A DNA stretch of 64,000 nt, taken from Pseudomonas frederiksbergensis (GTDB taxonomy: Bacteria > Pseudomonadota > Gammaproteobacteria > Pseudomonadales > Pseudomonadaceae). A program made the position numbers and the translations under genes. Below, piece after piece: positions 19,307 through 27,359 of this stretch. The notes under the pieces were generated by a model. That model saw nothing but the letters and a program-made list of their open reading frames with translations. It searched no databases and was not told the DNA's origin. Location: contig NZ_CP017886.1 of assembly GCF_001874645.1 (NCBI RefSeq), positions 1,798,001 to 1,862,000 on the forward strand. Direction: 5' to 3'. The first letter of the stretch is position 1; the number at the start of each line of letters is the position of its first letter.

Positions 19307-19776
19307 TGATCCGCCACCTGGTAATGCCCGCTCTTGCCGCCGAGCTTCTCCAGCAAACGCACGGTTTCAATGACCATGCCACGGTCCACGGCCTTGCACA
19401 TGTCGTAGATCGTCAGCGCGGCGACACTGGCGGCGGTCAGGGCTTCCATTTCCACCCCGGTCTGCCCGGACAGTTTGCAGCGGGCAACGATGCGCACCGC
19501 ATCGAGGCCTTCGGCACTCAGCTCGACCTTGACGCTGGTGAGCATCAGTGGATGGCACAGCGGGATCAAATCAGAGGTTTTCTTCGCCGCCTGAATGCCG
19601 GCAATGCGCGCCACGGCGAACACATCACCTTTGGGGTGACCACCGCTGACGATCATCTGCAGGGTTTCAGGGAGCATACGCACAAGCGCTTCGGCCGTGG
19701 CTTCACGGAACGTCACGGCTTTTTCAGTGACGTCGACCATAGTGGCGCGACCTTGGGAATCGAGATGAGTCAGCAC
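19303..19776 (-). CDS. moaC: Cyclic pyranopterin monophosphate synthase MoaC
   Basis: 157 residues from a GTG start with GGAG 7 bases before it; an upstream in-frame start at 19800 lacks support. It begins [20 protein letters not shown] as in the family. Conserved [28 protein letters not shown] and [20 protein letters not shown] with the active-site Lys in DMCK. It converts the MoaA product to cyclic pyranopterin monophosphate. First gene of the moaCDE unit; moaA is not in the window. Confidence 0.94.
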   Translation of the reverse strand: MLTHLDSQGRATMVDVTEKAVTFREATAEALVRMLPETLQMIVSGGHPKGDVFAVARIAGIQAAKKTSDLIPLCHPLMLTSVKVELSAEGLDAVRIVARCKLSGQTGVEMEALTAASVAALTIYDMCKAVDRGMVIETVRLLEKLGGKSGHYQVADQ

Positions 19777-19860
19777 ATCGTTACTCCTGATCAGGAGCAA
19801 CGATTGTAAACCTGTGGGTCAATTTTTCGCGAGTTTGATTGTCCGCTCAACAACGTACCT

Positions 19861-19945
19861 CGTAGGAGCTGCCGCAGGCTGCGATCTTTTGATCTTCAAT
19901 GCTCTCGCAAACGCCAAAAGATCGCAGCCTGCGGCAGCTCCTACG
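19861..19945. repeat. REP doublet (REPIN)
   Basis: CGTAGGAGCTGCCGCAGGCT to GATCTTTTGATC, then AAAAGATCGCAG to CTCCTACG: two standard arms facing each other. It lies upstream of moaC, 26 bases from the left end of the IS element. Confidence 0.9.
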
Positions 19946-19971
19946 GGGAATTTCGCTGTGCAATAAAATCT

Positions 19972-19983
19972 ATGGTCACCCCC
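19972..19983 (+). repeat. Left inverted repeat of the IS element
   Basis: ATGGTCACCCCC, the exact reverse complement of 21307-21318. Confidence 0.85.
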
Positions 19984-20225
19984 GTTTTTGCAATACTGAT
20001 TAATGGGTGAAGTGGTTGGCTTGCTTAAATCTATCCGGCGTCTGTTTGGGGCATGCCCCGCGCCACGATGAGAGTCGCGCCTGACGATCCTGAAAAAACC
20101 GACGGCTTTCTAAAGCCGATTTTTGTGCCAGGTTGTTCGTCAGGCCGGTGGGCCGTTCACGTCATCCGTTGTTCAGCTATCGCAAAACCTGAAGGGTGGT
20201 TCGTGGTACTGCAACAACCGCAGGG
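19984..20225 (-). ncRNA. Structured non-coding end of the IS element, candidate bridge RNA
   Basis: Non-coding stretch downstream of the transposase. It holds the perfect palindrome GGGGCATGCCCC (20048-20059) and a stem CGGCTTT-CT-AAAGCCG (20103-20118) extended by A and T runs, which also looks like a terminator. IS110-family elements encode a bridge RNA whose two loops pair with target and donor DNA; in IS1111-type members it is placed after the gene. Which bases form the loops cannot be told by eye. A small open frame here (20053-20388) overlaps the transposase antisense and is not supported. Confidence 0.4.
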
Positions 20226-21251
20226 TCAGGCGTTCAGCGCGTCTGGCCCTGCTTCATACTGCGTATGGTGGGCCGCTAGCGCCCACGCGATCCGCGCCAG
20301 CTTGTTAGCCAAGGCACAGGCCACCACGTTCGAGTGGCGTCGCGTCAGCATTGAGCGTACCCAGTCGGCCAAACGGCCGCGCTGGTAGTCCAGCCTTTGC
20401 ATGTAGACCCGAGCACACTGCACCAGCAATTGCCGTAGGTGCTTGTCACCGCGCTTGCTGATGCCGAGCAAATTCGCCTTGCCACCGGTGCTGTATTGTC
20501 TGGGCACCAGACCCACAGACGCGGCGAAGTCGCGACTGCACTTGTACTGTTGGCCGTCGCCCATTTCGACAGCCAACAGGCTGGCGGTGATCGGGCCGAC
20601 ACACGGCATGCTCAGCAGGCGACTGCCCAGATCATCGGCGGCCAGTTGGCTTGCCAGCTCTTTATCCAGTTCCTTGATCTGCTCATCCAGGCAAACGAAG
20701 TGATCGTGCAGTTGTTGCAACAGCCCGGTGAGCCGAACCGGCAACTCATGCTCGGCCAAGATACTCGCCAAACGTTTCATGATCGCCAGACCTTTGGGCA
20801 GGCTGATACCAAACTCCAACAGGAAACCGTGCATCTGATTGGCGGCTTTGGTGCGGTCGTGCACCAGCGATTCGCGCAGGCGGTGCAGAACGGAAAGAGT
20901 CTGCTGGGCCTCGGTTTTAGGCGAGACGAAGCGCATCGACGGACGTGAAGCGGCTTCGCAAATGGCCTCGGCATCCACGAAGTCGTTTTTGTTGCCCTTG
21001 ACGAAGGGCCGGACGAACTGCGGAGAAATCAGTTTGGCCTGATGCCCCATGGCGATCAGCTGACGAGCGACAAAATGCGCGCCGGCACACGCCTCCATCA
21101 CCACGGTACAGGCCGGTAGGTTGCCGAAGAACTGCATCATCTGTGGGCGCGAGAGCTTCTTGCGAAACACCTCTCGCCCGGATTTGTCCTGGCCGTGCAG
21201 ATGGAAACTGTGTTTACCGAGATCGATTCCGATCAGCGCTGACTCGCTCAT
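20226..21251 (-). CDS. IS110/IS1111-family transposase
   Basis: 341 residues from ATG 21251 (MSESALIGIDLGKHS); the frame stays open upstream into the hairpin but family members start here. RuvC-like DEDD domain with Asp10 (GIDLGKH), Glu53 (VMEACAGAHF), Asp90 and Asp93 (NKNDFVDAEAI). C-terminal Transposase_20 domain with a GIG-like LSMPCVGPITASLLAVEMG and the probable catalytic Ser254 in QYSTGGKANLLG. All expected catalytic residues are present and there is no frameshift, so the element may be active. Full family length. Confidence 0.93.
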   Translation of the reverse strand: MSESALIGIDLGKHSFHLHGQDKSGREVFRKKLSRPQMMQFFGNLPACTVVMEACAGAHFVARQLIAMGHQAKLISPQFVRPFVKGNKNDFVDAEAICEAASRPSMRFVSPKTEAQQTLSVLHRLRESLVHDRTKAANQMHGFLLEFGISLPKGLAIMKRLASILAEHELPVRLTGLLQQLHDHFVCLDEQIKELDKELASQLAADDLGSRLLSMPCVGPITASLLAVEMGDGQQYKCSRDFAASVGLVPRQYSTGGKANLLGISKRGDKHLRQLLVQCARVYMQRLDYQRGRLADWVRSMLTRRHSNVVACALANKLARIAWALAAHHTQYEAGPDALNA

Positions 21252-21273
21252 GATGATGGCCTCCGAAAACAAA

Positions 21274-21306
21274 ACACCCTGCGAAAGCGTAGCCCTCGCA
21301 GGGTGT
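21274..21306. other. Hairpin abutting the right end of the IS element
   Basis: ACACCCTGCGA (21274-21284) pairs with TCGCAGGGTGT (21296-21306), directly followed by the right inverted repeat and located in the transposase 5' leader. It may matter for recombinase recognition or for blocking outside transcription. Confidence 0.6.
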
Positions 21307-21318
21307 GGGGGTGACCAT
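21307..21318 (+). repeat. Right inverted repeat of the IS element
   Basis: GGGGGTGACCAT, the exact reverse complement of 19972-19983. Confidence 0.85.
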
Positions 21319-21324
21319 CTCATT

Positions 21325-21354
21325 AAACCGGGCGGCTTTGTGGCCGCCCGGTTT
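21325..21354 (-). terminator. Terminator stem of phoH
   Basis: AAACCGGGCGGC (21325-21336) and GCCGCCCGGTTT (21343-21354) form a 12-bp stem 12 bases after the phoH stop. In the phoH direction the T-run is only three bases before AATGAG and the IS boundary. Confidence 0.7.
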
Positions 21355-21365
21355 TGGTGCAACGC

Positions 21366-22757
21366 TTACAAATGAGATTCGGCGTATTCGGCCAGAATCG
21401 AACGTGGCACCCCTTGCAGGGTGATGTGTACACCGTTGGGGAAGTCCTTGAAACGTTCAGTCAGGTAGGTCAGCCCGGAGCTGGTCGCGGACAGGTAAGG
21501 GGTGTCGATCTGCGCCAGGTTGCCCAGGCACACCACTTTGGAACCGGCGCCGGCACGGGTGATGATGGTTTTCATCTGGTGCGGGGTGAGGTTCTGGCAT
21601 TCGTCGATCAGGATCAGGCTCTGCTGGAAGCTGCGGCCCCGGATGTAGTTGAGGGATTTGAACTGCAACGGCACTTTGCTGAGGATGTAGTCGACGCTGC
21701 CATGGGTGCTTTCGTCATCCATGTGCAACGCTTCGAGGTTGTCGGTGATGGCGCCCAGCCAAGGCTCCATTTTTTCTGCTTCGGTGCCTGGCAGGAAACC
21801 GATTTCCTGGTCCAGTCCCTGCACGCTGCGGGTGGCGATGATGCGCCGGTAGCGCTTGCTGACCATGGTCTGCTCGATCGCGGCCGCCAACGCCAGGATG
21901 GTTTTACCCGAGCCCGCAGCACCCGACAGATTGACCAGATGAATGTCCGGATCGAGCAAGGCGAACAAGGCAAGGCTCTGGTAGATGTCGCGTGGTTTCA
22001 GGCCCCAGGCTTCCTGGTGCAACAGGGGTTCCTGATGCAGGTCGAGGATCAGCAGACGGTCTTCCTCGATCTCCTTGATCCAGCCGACAAAGCCCTGTTC
22101 GTCGATGATGAACTCGTTGATATGCACCGCCGGCAGGTTGTCGATCAGCTTCACCTGGTGCCAGGTGCGGCCATGGTCCTGACGGGTTTCGACCTTGCTC
22201 ACGAGGTCCCAAAAGGAGCCGGTCATGTTGTGATAACCGTTAGGCAGCAGCGATACGTCGTCAACCAGTTGGTCGGTGCTGTAGTCCTCGGCCGCGATCC
22301 CGCAAGCCCGGGCCTTGAGGCGCATGTTGATGTCTTTGGTGACCAGCACCACGGGCAGTTTTGGTTCGCGCGCGTGCAGGTCAATCAACTGGTTGATGAT
22401 GATGTTGTCGTTCAGGTGCTCGGGCAGAATGATGTTCGGCTCGGCGCGCTTGCTCATCAGGATCGACAGCAAACCCTTGGGCCCGCTTTTTCCGCGCTGG
22501 ATCGGTACACCCAGTTCAACGTCTTGGGGAGAGGCGTCGCCCAGCGTCTTGTCGATCAGGCGAATGGCCTGACGGCATTCGGCCGCCACACTGTGATGGC
22601 CGCCCTTGAGCTTGTCCAGCTCTTCAAGGACGGTCATCGGGATGGCAACGTGGTGTTCTTCGAAGTTCAGGAGCGCGTTGGGATCGTGGATCAATACGTT
22701 GGTATCGAGTACATAAAGGATTGGCTGGTTGGAGGGGCTACGTCCGTGATCATCCAT
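21366..22757 (-). CDS. PhoH-family ATPase with N-terminal PIN domain
   Basis: 463 residues. N-terminal PIN-like nuclease domain (about 12-140; YVLDTNVLIHDPNALLNF, TVLEELDKLKGG, conserved acidic residues) fused to a PhoH ATPase (about 250-450) with Walker A LSGAAGSGKTILALAAA and Walker B LILIDECQNLTPHQMKTI. This is the PhoH2/YlaK layout; related proteins act as RNA helicase-nucleases. Role in Pseudomonas unproven. Single-gene unit ending in a hairpin. Confidence 0.9.
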   Translation of the reverse strand: MDDHGRSPSNQPILYVLDTNVLIHDPNALLNFEEHHVAIPMTVLEELDKLKGGHHSVAAECRQAIRLIDKTLGDASPQDVELGVPIQRGKSGPKGLLSILMSKRAEPNIILPEHLNDNIIINQLIDLHAREPKLPVVLVTKDINMRLKARACGIAAEDYSTDQLVDDVSLLPNGYHNMTGSFWDLVSKVETRQDHGRTWHQVKLIDNLPAVHINEFIIDEQGFVGWIKEIEEDRLLILDLHQEPLLHQEAWGLKPRDIYQSLALFALLDPDIHLVNLSGAAGSGKTILALAAAIEQTMVSKRYRRIIATRSVQGLDQEIGFLPGTEAEKMEPWLGAITDNLEALHMDDESTHGSVDYILSKVPLQFKSLNYIRGRSFQQSLILIDECQNLTPHQMKTIITRAGAGSKVVCLGNLAQIDTPYLSATSSGLTYLTERFKDFPNGVHITLQGVPRSILAEYAESHL

Positions 22758-23117
22758 ACTCGGTCACCTTTGTGGGAGCCAGTCGACGCAATACCATGAC
22801 AGTGCTGCGCCTCGAAGTGGCCACCGAATTCACCTGCCGTACTCATATGAACTGCACGACTCAAGTGAACTGCACACACGGGGTCTTGGAAGACGCCACC
22901 TGTGTTGCAGGTTTCGGCGGTCTGTCTTCGTAATACTCCAAAACCTGTGACAGAAAAAAGCACTTTGACGCTTTTTTGAAGTTTATTTTCCAGAGTGACG
23001 AAAAGCCCTTGGCGCGCCGCGCAGACACCGTTAAAGTCGGAAGTCCGCCTGCATCGAAATCTCTCTCAAAATCACCTCTGCCCCAATGTTTCCGGGTTTT
23101 TTTGGGGAGGGCGCGTT
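22758..23117. other. Intergenic region phoH / polysaccharide deacetylase
   Basis: 360 bases with no supported gene. It should contain the phoH promoter. Two structures are visible: AAAAAAGC/GCTTTTTT around ACTTTGAC (22952-22975), a weak terminator-like stem, and CCCCAA...TTGGGG with a T-run between (about 23080-23108) near the 3' end of the deacetylase gene. Short open frames on both strands lack ribosome sites. Confidence 0.4.
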
Positions 23118-24242
23118 TCAGCGAAAAGCGTCCTGACAATCTTCCCAGCCGATCCCGCTTTGCGCGGTGTACGTCAACAACCACGGCATTGCCGTTTTCA
23201 CCACGTCCTGTTTGACGTTGAAATTGATCACCCCGTGGCGCCACAACAGCATCAATGTCAGCACTCGCTGTGCGCTCTGCTCAGCCGTGAGCTGATGACT
23301 GCCGTCCGCAGGATCGATGTCCCACAGTGCAACCTGCACCCCCTGAGCCTTGAAGAAACCTTGCGCATCGGCGCGACGCTGGCCATTGGGCGGGCGGAAC
23401 AACGGCACGAAGTTCTCCGGCAGATTGTTCTTCACCAGTTCGACGCTGCGAGTGACTGAATACTGCCAATCCTGCCAATGGCTGTGGGAGCGGAATTCCC
23501 AGCCCTGCACACCGATGCATTGTTTTGAGTACAACGCTTGCAGCTCGGCCACCGAATGCTGTGCCAGGCGGTTCTGGATGTCGCTGCCCAGCACAAAGAA
23601 GGTCCCGCTCAGGTTCGACTTGCGCAGGTACTCGGCCAGCCACGCAGTGTTGTCCGGCGCGAGGCGGGCGGCGCTGTCGAAGCTCAGCACAAACAGCCGA
23701 TCGTTGAGCTCATCGCCGTTACGCTCGTAGTCGCCGAACAGTTCAACTTCGCTGCTGGTCTGCGGAAACAGCGCGGCCTTGCGCAATTGTTCGTCCAGAT
23801 AGCGCTCATGAAAACGCCGGCTCGGCTCGGCCCATCGGGCGTAATAGGAGTCTTCGCCGAGCTGGAACTTGCCGGCCTGCTCTCGCAGGGTGTCCATGTC
23901 TTCGACCAGAAAACAGAAAGACGCATCCTGATCGCAGCTCTGCTGGGCAAAGTTGTAGTTCGCTAGCAAGCGCTGCCACATGCGCGCGCGCAGTGTGTTG
24001 ATCGACTCAAGGTTGATCATGCGTAACCCCAGGCGCTGCTTTAACGCCGCTTCGTCCAGCGACTCACTGGCCAGCAAGGCCCGGGCGAAGGTGAGGATTT
24101 CCGCGCGTGAAGCGACATCGAACAGGGTCGGGTTGCCGAGTTGTTCTGGCCAGGTGCTGCGATCCAGCGTGGCAAGGTCGTTGGGCGCGGCAAAAGCGCC
24201 AACGCTGAACAACCAGGCACAAAACAGTAAAGCGATACGCAA
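23118..24242 (-). CDS. Secreted polysaccharide deacetylase-family protein
   Basis: 374 residues from a TTG start, chosen because GGAG lies 7 bases before it and it is followed directly by a signal peptide (RIALLFCAWLFSVGAFA). The NodB-like domain occupies the C-terminal two thirds: RLFVLSFDSA in place of the usual TFDDG, LSGTFFVLGSDIQNRLAQH, QGWEFRSHSHWQDW and PLFRPPNGQRRADAQ. The HxxxH metal pair appears as HSHW, and the DD motif is altered (FDSA), so catalysis is not assured. The N-terminal 150 residues have two Cys (QSCDQDASFC) and no family I recognise. Confidence 0.78.
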   Translation of the reverse strand: MRIALLFCAWLFSVGAFAAPNDLATLDRSTWPEQLGNPTLFDVASRAEILTFARALLASESLDEAALKQRLGLRMINLESINTLRARMWQRLLANYNFAQQSCDQDASFCFLVEDMDTLREQAGKFQLGEDSYYARWAEPSRRFHERYLDEQLRKAALFPQTSSEVELFGDYERNGDELNDRLFVLSFDSAARLAPDNTAWLAEYLRKSNLSGTFFVLGSDIQNRLAQHSVAELQALYSKQCIGVQGWEFRSHSHWQDWQYSVTRSVELVKNNLPENFVPLFRPPNGQRRADAQGFFKAQGVQVALWDIDPADGSHQLTAEQSAQRVLTLMLLWRHGVINFNVKQDVVKTAMPWLLTYTAQSGIGWEDCQDAFR

Positions 24243-24290
24243 AGGGATGTCTCCATAACAAAACCCGCGCAGCACTATATCCCGAGAAGG

Positions 24291-24364
24291 TCAAAAGATC
24301 GCAGCCTGCGGCAGCTCCTACGTGGATTGGCGTATGTAGGAGCTGCCGCAGGCTGCGATCTTTT
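24291..24364. repeat. REP doublet (REPIN)
   Basis: TCAAAAGATCGCAGCCTGCG to CTCCTACG and TGTAGGAGCTGCCGCAGG to GATCTTTT. It lies between the divergent deacetylase and yaaA genes. Confidence 0.9.
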
Positions 24365-24455
24365 CGGCCGCACCGCCGATCACCTATGGCCTTGATAGCT
24401 GGAGTCAACCGGGACAACCCCCTAGAATCCCCGCACGATTAAAGGAGACGACTTC

Positions 24456-25235
24456 ATGCTGATGGTGATTTCCCCCGCCAAGACTCTCGATTACGAAACA
24501 CCACCGGCCACCCAGCGCTTCACTCAGCCGCAGTACCTGGACCATTCCCAGGAGTTGATCCTGCAACTGCGCGAGTTGAGCCCGGCACAGATCAGCGAGT
24601 TGATGCACGTTTCCGACAAGATCGGTGGCCTCAACGCCGCACGCTTTGGCAGCTGGACCCCGGCATTCACGCCGGCCAACGCCAAGCAGGCGCTGCTGGC
24701 ATTCAAAGGTGACGTGTACACCGGCATGAATGCCCAGACCTTCAGCGAAGCCGATTTCGACTACGCCCAACGCCATTTGCGCATGCTCTCGGGCCTCTAC
24801 GGCCTGCTGCGCCCGCTGGACCTGATGCAGCCGTATCGGTTGGAGATGGGCACCAAACTGGCCAATGCCCGTGGCAAAGACCTATACGCCTTCTGGGGCA
24901 CGCAAATCAGCGAGTGGCTGAACGACGCCCTGGCCGACCAAGGCGATGACGTGCTGCTCAACCTCGCCTCCAACGAGTACTTCTCGGCGGTCAAACGCAA
25001 CGCCTTGAACGCCCGGATCATCAACACCGAGTTCAAGGACCTGAAGAACGGCCAGTACAAAATCATCAGTTTCTACGCGAAAAAAGCCCGTGGGATGATG
25101 AGCCGTTTCGTGATCCAGGAACGCATCAACGACCCGGCTGCGCTCAAGCAATTTGACGTGCAGGGTTACCGCTACAGCGCTGAACAGTCGAAACCCGATC
25201 ACCTGGTTTTCCTGCGCGACCACGCCCCCGAGTAA
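24456..25235 (+). CDS. yaaA: Peroxide stress protein YaaA
   Basis: 259 residues, DUF328/UPF0246 family at full length: [17 protein letters not shown] at the start, [14 protein letters not shown] motif ([20 protein letters not shown]), [23 protein letters not shown] and [13 protein letters not shown] near the C-terminus. E. coli YaaA lowers free iron and DNA damage during hydrogen peroxide stress and binds DNA. AGGAG precedes the ATG. Single gene followed by a terminator. Confidence 0.93.
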   Translation: MLMVISPAKTLDYETPPATQRFTQPQYLDHSQELILQLRELSPAQISELMHVSDKIGGLNAARFGSWTPAFTPANAKQALLAFKGDVYTGMNAQTFSEADFDYAQRHLRMLSGLYGLLRPLDLMQPYRLEMGTKLANARGKDLYAFWGTQISEWLNDALADQGDDVLLNLASNEYFSAVKRNALNARIINTEFKDLKNGQYKIISFYAKKARGMMSRFVIQERINDPAALKQFDVQGYRYSAEQSKPDHLVFLRDHAPE

Positions 25236-25575
25236 AGCTACCTGGGCGACGATGATATCGAGCGCTTTGAGGATATCCATGGTCGCTCTACGCCGATTGA
25301 ACGAGGGGTGTCGGTGAAAACCATCGCGCAGTGATTGATCGCTATAACAGGAAGCCCCCGTCCAGCCGACTGCGTTCCCTATCCGCAGCAGGCTGGGCGT
25401 TTTTTTGCTCGCCATTCAAACTACCGCAACGCTGCGCGCACTCTTTAAAGCAGCAACTACTGAAACATCCATTCACCAAACAACCACTCATTAAAACCAT
25501 CTTACTGTTAGCTTAACAGCCAGCCGAGCACACTCGAGACTGTCAACACCCAACAACAAAAATGGAATACACACT
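25236..25575. other. Intergenic region after yaaA, with an in-frame coding-like tail
   Basis: 340 bases. The first 99 (25236-25334) continue in the yaaA frame as 32 sense codons after the TAA and end at TGA; they read SYLGDDDIERFEDIHG and RSTPIERGVSVKTIAQ, which looks like protein but has no start. A terminator follows at 25362-25406. The rest (25407-25575) is AT-richer and should hold the promoter of the orphan pair downstream. Confidence 0.4.
25362..25406 (+). terminator. Terminator downstream of yaaA
   Basis: CAGCC-GA-CTGCG pairs with CGCAG-CA-GGCTG around TTCCCTATC, followed after GGCG by a run of seven T. Confidence 0.75.
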
Positions 25576-26106
25576 ATGAGCCAGAACAAAGAACGCTCCT
25601 TTGTTGCCACAATGAAAACCAACTACGGCAATCTGCACATTCCAAAAATAACTCATGGCAAAACCACCCACGTCAAAAAACCGGATTACGACACTTGGTC
25701 ATTTGATGCCATCATGGATGTTTCCAATTATCTTTGTGTAAAGTCTGACGCGCCGTTCCAGCAGCTCAAGTTTTACTTTTATTGCATTGACGACTACTAC
25801 TCCATCTATCTTTTCACCGACAGCCTGTATCACCGCTATGCATTGAGCAACGAAGACAAGGACTTCATCGGCGCCTTTCGCCCTGACTCGGCGCAGACAA
25901 CCTACAACTTGCTTGATCAGAACGGACGCATTATCACTCTTGACCAGATCGGCAACGGGAACCCGACTCTCAGGATCCAGACCAGGGGCGGTCGCACTCT
26001 GAGTGTGCGCGGCAACACCCCTGTGGGCGGCCTCGTTTGCACAGGAATAGTCCGCGCAAAGCCCTTGGATTTCAAATTCGAAATTCTGAGCCGCGGTGCG
26101 GCTTAA
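25576..26106 (+). CDS. Unknown protein, first of an orphan paralogous pair
   Basis: 176 residues, no signal peptide or membrane segment, not recognised. It aligns with the next product: FVATMKT/FIATLGT near the start, ITHGKTT/VMHGKRT, LKFYFYCIDDYYSIYLF/LTLYFRHTNLGYRLYI, LSNEDKDFIGAFRPD/LSTSEEGLIGAFPPT, NGRIITLDQ/NGKPLTLDH and a final LDFKFEILSR/LVFNLNIQER. The repeated short hydrophobic-Gly strands (YNLLDQNGRIITL, LRIQTRGGRTLSV) suggest a beta-trefoil or similar lectin-like fold. Base composition is AT-richer than its neighbours. The weak ribosome site and absence of partners leave the function open. Confidence 0.7.
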   Translation: MSQNKERSFVATMKTNYGNLHIPKITHGKTTHVKKPDYDTWSFDAIMDVSNYLCVKSDAPFQQLKFYFYCIDDYYSIYLFTDSLYHRYALSNEDKDFIGAFRPDSAQTTYNLLDQNGRIITLDQIGNGNPTLRIQTRGGRTLSVRGNTPVGGLVCTGIVRAKPLDFKFEILSRGAA

Positions 26107-26696
26107 TGACTTCATACCGTGAATATCTCATGACTACAGATCGGCAAAAAACTTTTATTGCGACCCTTGGCACTGAAACCAGTCTATTGCACTTCCTGGA
26201 CGTGATGCACGGCAAGCGGACGATAGTTACATCTACCTTGTTCAGCGGTGGCTTTTTTACCGGGCGCCCACAAGAACGGGACGATTCACACTTCCTGGGG
26301 TTGCGCCCCGAAGCCCCAATCGATGCCAGACCTCGACTAACGCTTTACTTCAGGCACACCAACCTCGGCTACAGACTCTATATTCGAACACCCGGTTCAT
26401 ATTATGGAAAATGCCTCAGCACCAGTGAAGAAGGGCTAATTGGAGCATTCCCTCCAACCGGATCAGAAACTTTTCATCTGCTACATAATAACGGCAAGCC
26501 CCTCACTCTTGATCATTTAAACAAAGACAGAACCCGCATCTACTTGCAAGTTAGAAACTCGGGATTGATGCATGTACATAACGTCCACGACTCCCCCTAC
26601 ATCTATATTGCTGACAAAGGTGGAGCGCCCTTGGTTTTCAACCTGAACATTCAGGAAAGAAACGCACCTTATATCAATCATCCTGACGAAGTCTGA
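26106..26696 (+). CDS. Unknown protein, second of an orphan paralogous pair
   Basis: 196 residues from ATG 26106, whose first base is the last base of the upstream stop (TAATG), so the two are translationally coupled; an internal ATG at 26130 (MTTDRQKTF) aligns better with the start of the paralogue. Homologous to the 25576 product, with an insertion of about 20 residues (SGGFFTGRPQERDDSHF) after the HGK motif. Rich in aromatic and beta-strand patterns, no signal peptide, not recognised. Coupled paralogues often form a two-component complex, but that is inference. Confidence 0.68.
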   Translation: MTSYREYLMTTDRQKTFIATLGTETSLLHFLDVMHGKRTIVTSTLFSGGFFTGRPQERDDSHFLGLRPEAPIDARPRLTLYFRHTNLGYRLYIRTPGSYYGKCLSTSEEGLIGAFPPTGSETFHLLHNNGKPLTLDHLNKDRTRIYLQVRNSGLMHVHNVHDSPYIYIADKGGAPLVFNLNIQERNAPYINHPDEV

Positions 26697-26855
26697 TGCG
26701 ACGCATCCGAAATCGGTGGGCGACGACTGATACGTCTCGCCCACCTTTTCCCTGGTCTTTGCCGCAGCCGATTAGCGCTGCGGCGGCTCTCAGCCATCGC
26801 CAATCCCATCTACGCTTAGGTAGCATGACCGTCTCCCCTTCCGAGGTTTCGCTGC

Positions 26856-27320
26856 ATGTTCATTGGCGTCCTGCTGGTCATCACCTGGCTGTTCCTGTTG
26901 CTGCGCTATCCGGCCAAGGCCTTGCCGGTCTCTTTGGCAGCGGCCATCGGGTTGGGGCTGGTGGCCGTGTGGGTGGTATGGCTGGACAACCGCGAGATCA
27001 AGCAACTGGCGCGGCTGGAGTTGCGCATCAGCTATGCACCGGAACATTGCCCGGCCGATCGCCCGCTGCTGCTGAAGCTGAACAACGGCAACGACGTGCC
27101 GCTGACTGAACTGCGCTGGCGGATCGCTGCCTATGCGCCGGGTGACACGGTCAACCTGGCGGACAATCAATACGCCGCCCCCCGCTACCGCGGCCCCGGT
27201 GAATTGCAGGCCGGCGCCGATTGGGAGGACTGTTTGCCGATGCCGCCGCTGCGCCCCGGTTATCGTCCGCAAACCCTGGAGTTTCGCGCCGAGCGTTTGC
27301 AGGGTAGTTTCTCTGACTGA
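26856..27320 (+). CDS. Small inner-membrane protein of unknown function
   Basis: 154 residues. Two close membrane segments (about 1-17 MFIGVLLVITWLFLLL and 23-43 VSLAAAIGLGLVAVWVVW) followed by a soluble domain of about 105 residues that looks beta-rich (LRISYAPEHCPADRPLLLKL, PLTELRWRIAAYAPGD) with one Cys pair. Homologues in Pseudomonas are often labelled multidrug transporter, but the size and topology do not support transport. GAGG precedes ATG. It is followed 39 bases on by the SDR gene and may share its transcript. Confidence 0.72.
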   Translation: MFIGVLLVITWLFLLLRYPAKALPVSLAAAIGLGLVAVWVVWLDNREIKQLARLELRISYAPEHCPADRPLLLKLNNGNDVPLTELRWRIAAYAPGDTVNLADNQYAAPRYRGPGELQAGADWEDCLPMPPLRPGYRPQTLEFRAERLQGSFSD

Positions 27321-27359
27321 TCCTTCCCCTTCCCCCTCTTTTTGCACAAGGACCGCGCC

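Larger units (their letters stand above)
19972..21318. mobile_element. IS110-family insertion sequence, IS1111-like, about 1.35 kb
   Basis: A single DEDD transposase gene is bounded by perfect 12-bp inverted repeats: ATGGTCACCCCC at 19972-19983 and GGGGGTGACCAT at 21307-21318. Inverted repeats and a long non-coding stretch after the transposase (about 240 bases) are marks of the IS1111 group; classical IS110 elements lack repeats and have the long stretch before the gene. True tips may extend a few bases beyond the repeats. A strong hairpin (21274-21306) abuts the right repeat. No target duplication is evident. Insertion is between a REP doublet and the phoH terminator. Confidence 0.85.

Noticed and set aside
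20053..20388. Plus-strand frame in the non-coding end of the IS element
   Set aside because: Overlaps the transposase antisense, has no start signal, and the region is better explained as structured RNA.
21354..22799. 481-codon plus-strand frame across phoH
   Set aside because: Shadow of the PhoH-PIN gene; the protein has no recognisable domain.
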